Shown here one piece after another: positions 62,299 to 64,000 of a stretch of DNA of 64,000 bases. The notes below the pieces were generated by a model. That model saw only the letters and a list, made by a program, of their open reading frames with translations. It did not search any database and was not told the origin of the DNA. Source of the stretch: Solenopsis invicta (taxonomy: Eukaryota; Arthropoda; Insecta; Hymenoptera; Formicidae); the NCBI RefSeq assembly GCF_016802725.1, contig NC_052668.1, forward strand, positions 19,958,501 through 20,022,500. The letters run 5' to 3'. A program made the translations under genes and the position numbers. Position 1 is the first letter of the stretch. Each line of letters starts with the position of its first letter.

Positions 62299-63589
62299 CA
62301 GGTTGTCCCATTTTAATGCATCCACGCAAATATTTACTTTCCCTTGCATTTTACAAGAAAATGTTTTAGACAAAAGTTGTATGGTTTCGAGGGGTACATA
62401 AGATGGTGTCATTAATTTGACCTCGAATAGTTGCTTAAAGGTCACATAAAGGCCACCTTCAATTTTTTAAATAGAAATGCCTATTTTTTAAAGCGTATTC
62501 TTGTAGCTTATCTCGACACGTTTCCAAAACACTATAAACAAATGTCTTTCAGTTAAGTATTTTGCGAGTTGTGACGTTTGAAATTTGGTTGGTTATTTTA
62601 ATACATCCGCGCAAATACTTCCGTTCCCTTGCATTTTACAAGAAAATGTTTCAGACAAAAGTTATATGGTTCAAAGGGGTCCAACCGTTGATGTCCTTGA
62701 ACTTGACCTTGAAGTCGATTTTCAAAGTCATTTTAAGATTAACTAGTGTTTTTTCAATGGAAACCCGTATTTTTGATCCCGGATTTGGAAAGAGCACAAA
62801 ATTTTGCATAAAAAATATGTAACAATGTTAGGGCCTAAAAGTGGACCATAGGGGACTTTTAGACGAAAACAGGTGATTTTATTTTAGCACTACTTTTTGT
62901 GATAAAGTATTTAGCACTACACACGTTAATCAAGCACCCCAAGGGGAACAGAAAACTACTACGTCCACGTCGTTGTTCCTGGGTTATGCTAAAAGTAGTG
63001 CTAAAATAAAATCACTTGTTTTCGTCTAAAAGTCCCCTATAGTCCACTTTTAGGCCCTACCACGGTTACATATTTTTTACGCAAAATTTTGTGCTCTTTC
63101 CAAATCCGGGATCAAAAATAGGGGTTTCCAATGAAAAAATACTTGTTAATTTTAAAATGACTTTGAAAATCGACTTCAAGGTCAAGTTCAAGGTCATCAA
63201 TGGTTGGCCCCCTTTGAACAATACAACTTTTGTCTGAAACATTTTCTAGTAAAATGCAAGAGAACGGAAATATTTGCGTTGATGGATTAAAGTGGCCCAC
63301 CAACATTCAAGCTTCATAACTCTCAAAATACTTAACGGAAAGACATTTATTTATAGTGTTTTGGAAACGTCTCGAGATAAGCTACAAGAATATGCCATAA
63401 AAAATAAGGAGGTCCATTAAAAAAATTGTATTCGACCTTCAAGTGACATTTAAGCAACTATTCGAGGTCAAATTAATGACACCATCTTATGTCCCCCTCG
63501 AAACTATACAACTTTTGTCTTAAATATTTTCTTGTAAAATGCGAGGGAACGGAAATATTTGCGTGGAGGTATTAAAATGGGACACCCTG
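62299..63589 (-). mobile_element. Palindromic element copy 16 (1,291 bp, inverted)
   Basis: Its left end reads CAGGTTGTCCC. It resembles copy 12 (offset 14,509 bp) and keeps the 6 bp that copies 8-11, 14 and 15 lack, yet has AAATAAGGAGG near 63402 as in copies 8, 10, 14 and 15. It is another mosaic. TA flanks are at 62297-62298 and 63590-63591. Confidence 0.88.
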
Positions 63590-64000
63590 TATCAAAATTC
63601 GAAATTTTTAAGTAAAATTTTTTTCGCGAATTTCTCCAATATCTCTGTGTTCTGATAGCCCCCAGAATAGTTCTAACTTTTATCATGATTGATCGAGTCG
63701 CTAAAGTGAAAAACGAAAGACTTATATCCGTCAAAGTTCGAAATATTTGAGTAAATTTTTTTTTGCGAATTTCTACAATATCTCTGTGTTCTGAAACCCC
63801 CGAGAAGAGTTACAACATTTATCATAATGGATCGAGTCGCTAAAGTAAAAGACGAAAAAGTTACATCAGTCAAAGTTCGAAATTTTTTAGTAAAATTGGT
63901 TTTTTTGCGAATTTCTCCAATATCTATGTGTTCTGATAGCCCACAGAAGAGATATAACTTTTATCATGATGTATCGAATCGCTGAACAGTAAAAGGAAAG
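63590..64000 (-). repeat. Satellite array segment S17 (about 3 monomers, cut by the window end)
   Basis: Follows 49081-49491 at 14,509 bp with single-base differences (CATGATTGATCG near 63684 against CATGATCGATCG). The array plainly continues beyond the window. Confidence 0.94.

Overview
No gene can be supported anywhere in this 64-kb window. It is a continuous block of AT-rich satellite DNA of eukaryotic type. I see no rRNA, tRNA, CRISPR array or bacterial gene layout. Every open reading frame is short (89 codons or fewer) and recurs as a by-product of the repeats. The most likely source is a centromeric, pericentromeric or other heterochromatic array of an animal, plausibly an insect. That guess rests only on repeat style: an AT-rich ~140-bp satellite, and a non-autonomous element with CAGGGTGTCCCA ends next to TA. 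The sequence alone does not fix the species.

There are two components. (1) A satellite monomer of about 139-142 bp, mostly as alternating A and B types that form a ~281-bp dimer. A begins near GAACTTTGACTGATATAAC and carries CTTCTCGGGGCTATCAG; B begins near GAAATTTGCCTGATATAAG and carries CTTCTGTGGGCTATCAG. (2) A 1,285-1,291-bp palindromic element present 16 times: 14 full-length copies and two identical 812-bp deletion derivatives. Full-length copies have two inverted arms of about 600 bp around a spacer of about 94 bp. Each arm carries the end module twice, about 285 bp apart. No copy encodes a transposase. All copies sit at the same TA in the monomer and share the same flanking 4-bp deletion. 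They therefore look like one ancestral insertion that was amplified as part of a higher-order repeat (HOR).

Layout: positions 1-29143 hold the array in one orientation, with elements at 1681, 4617 (short), 9785 (short), 15354, 19028 and 22978. At about 29144 satellite and elements flip together at a 9-bp inverted-repeat seam, and 29145-64000 is in the opposite orientation. That half has elements at 30048, 33713, 37231, 40890, 44408, 47790, 50762, 54427, 58085 and 62299. Its dominant HOR is one element plus 17 (or 16) monomers, 3,665 (or 3,518) bp. Larger duplications overlie it: a 7,177-bp tandem period across about 31-47 kb, and a block of about 10 kb copied 20.7-20.9 kb downstream. The two halves use different diagnostic monomer subtypes, so they were probably homogenised separately.

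Nothing here acts as a gene pathway. The biology is structural: satellite evolution, capture of a palindromic transposable element into a HOR, an inversion junction, and repair scars with templated filler. Coordinates were read by eye, so expect about 1-3 bp uncertainty at repeat edges, and monomer counts are approximate.
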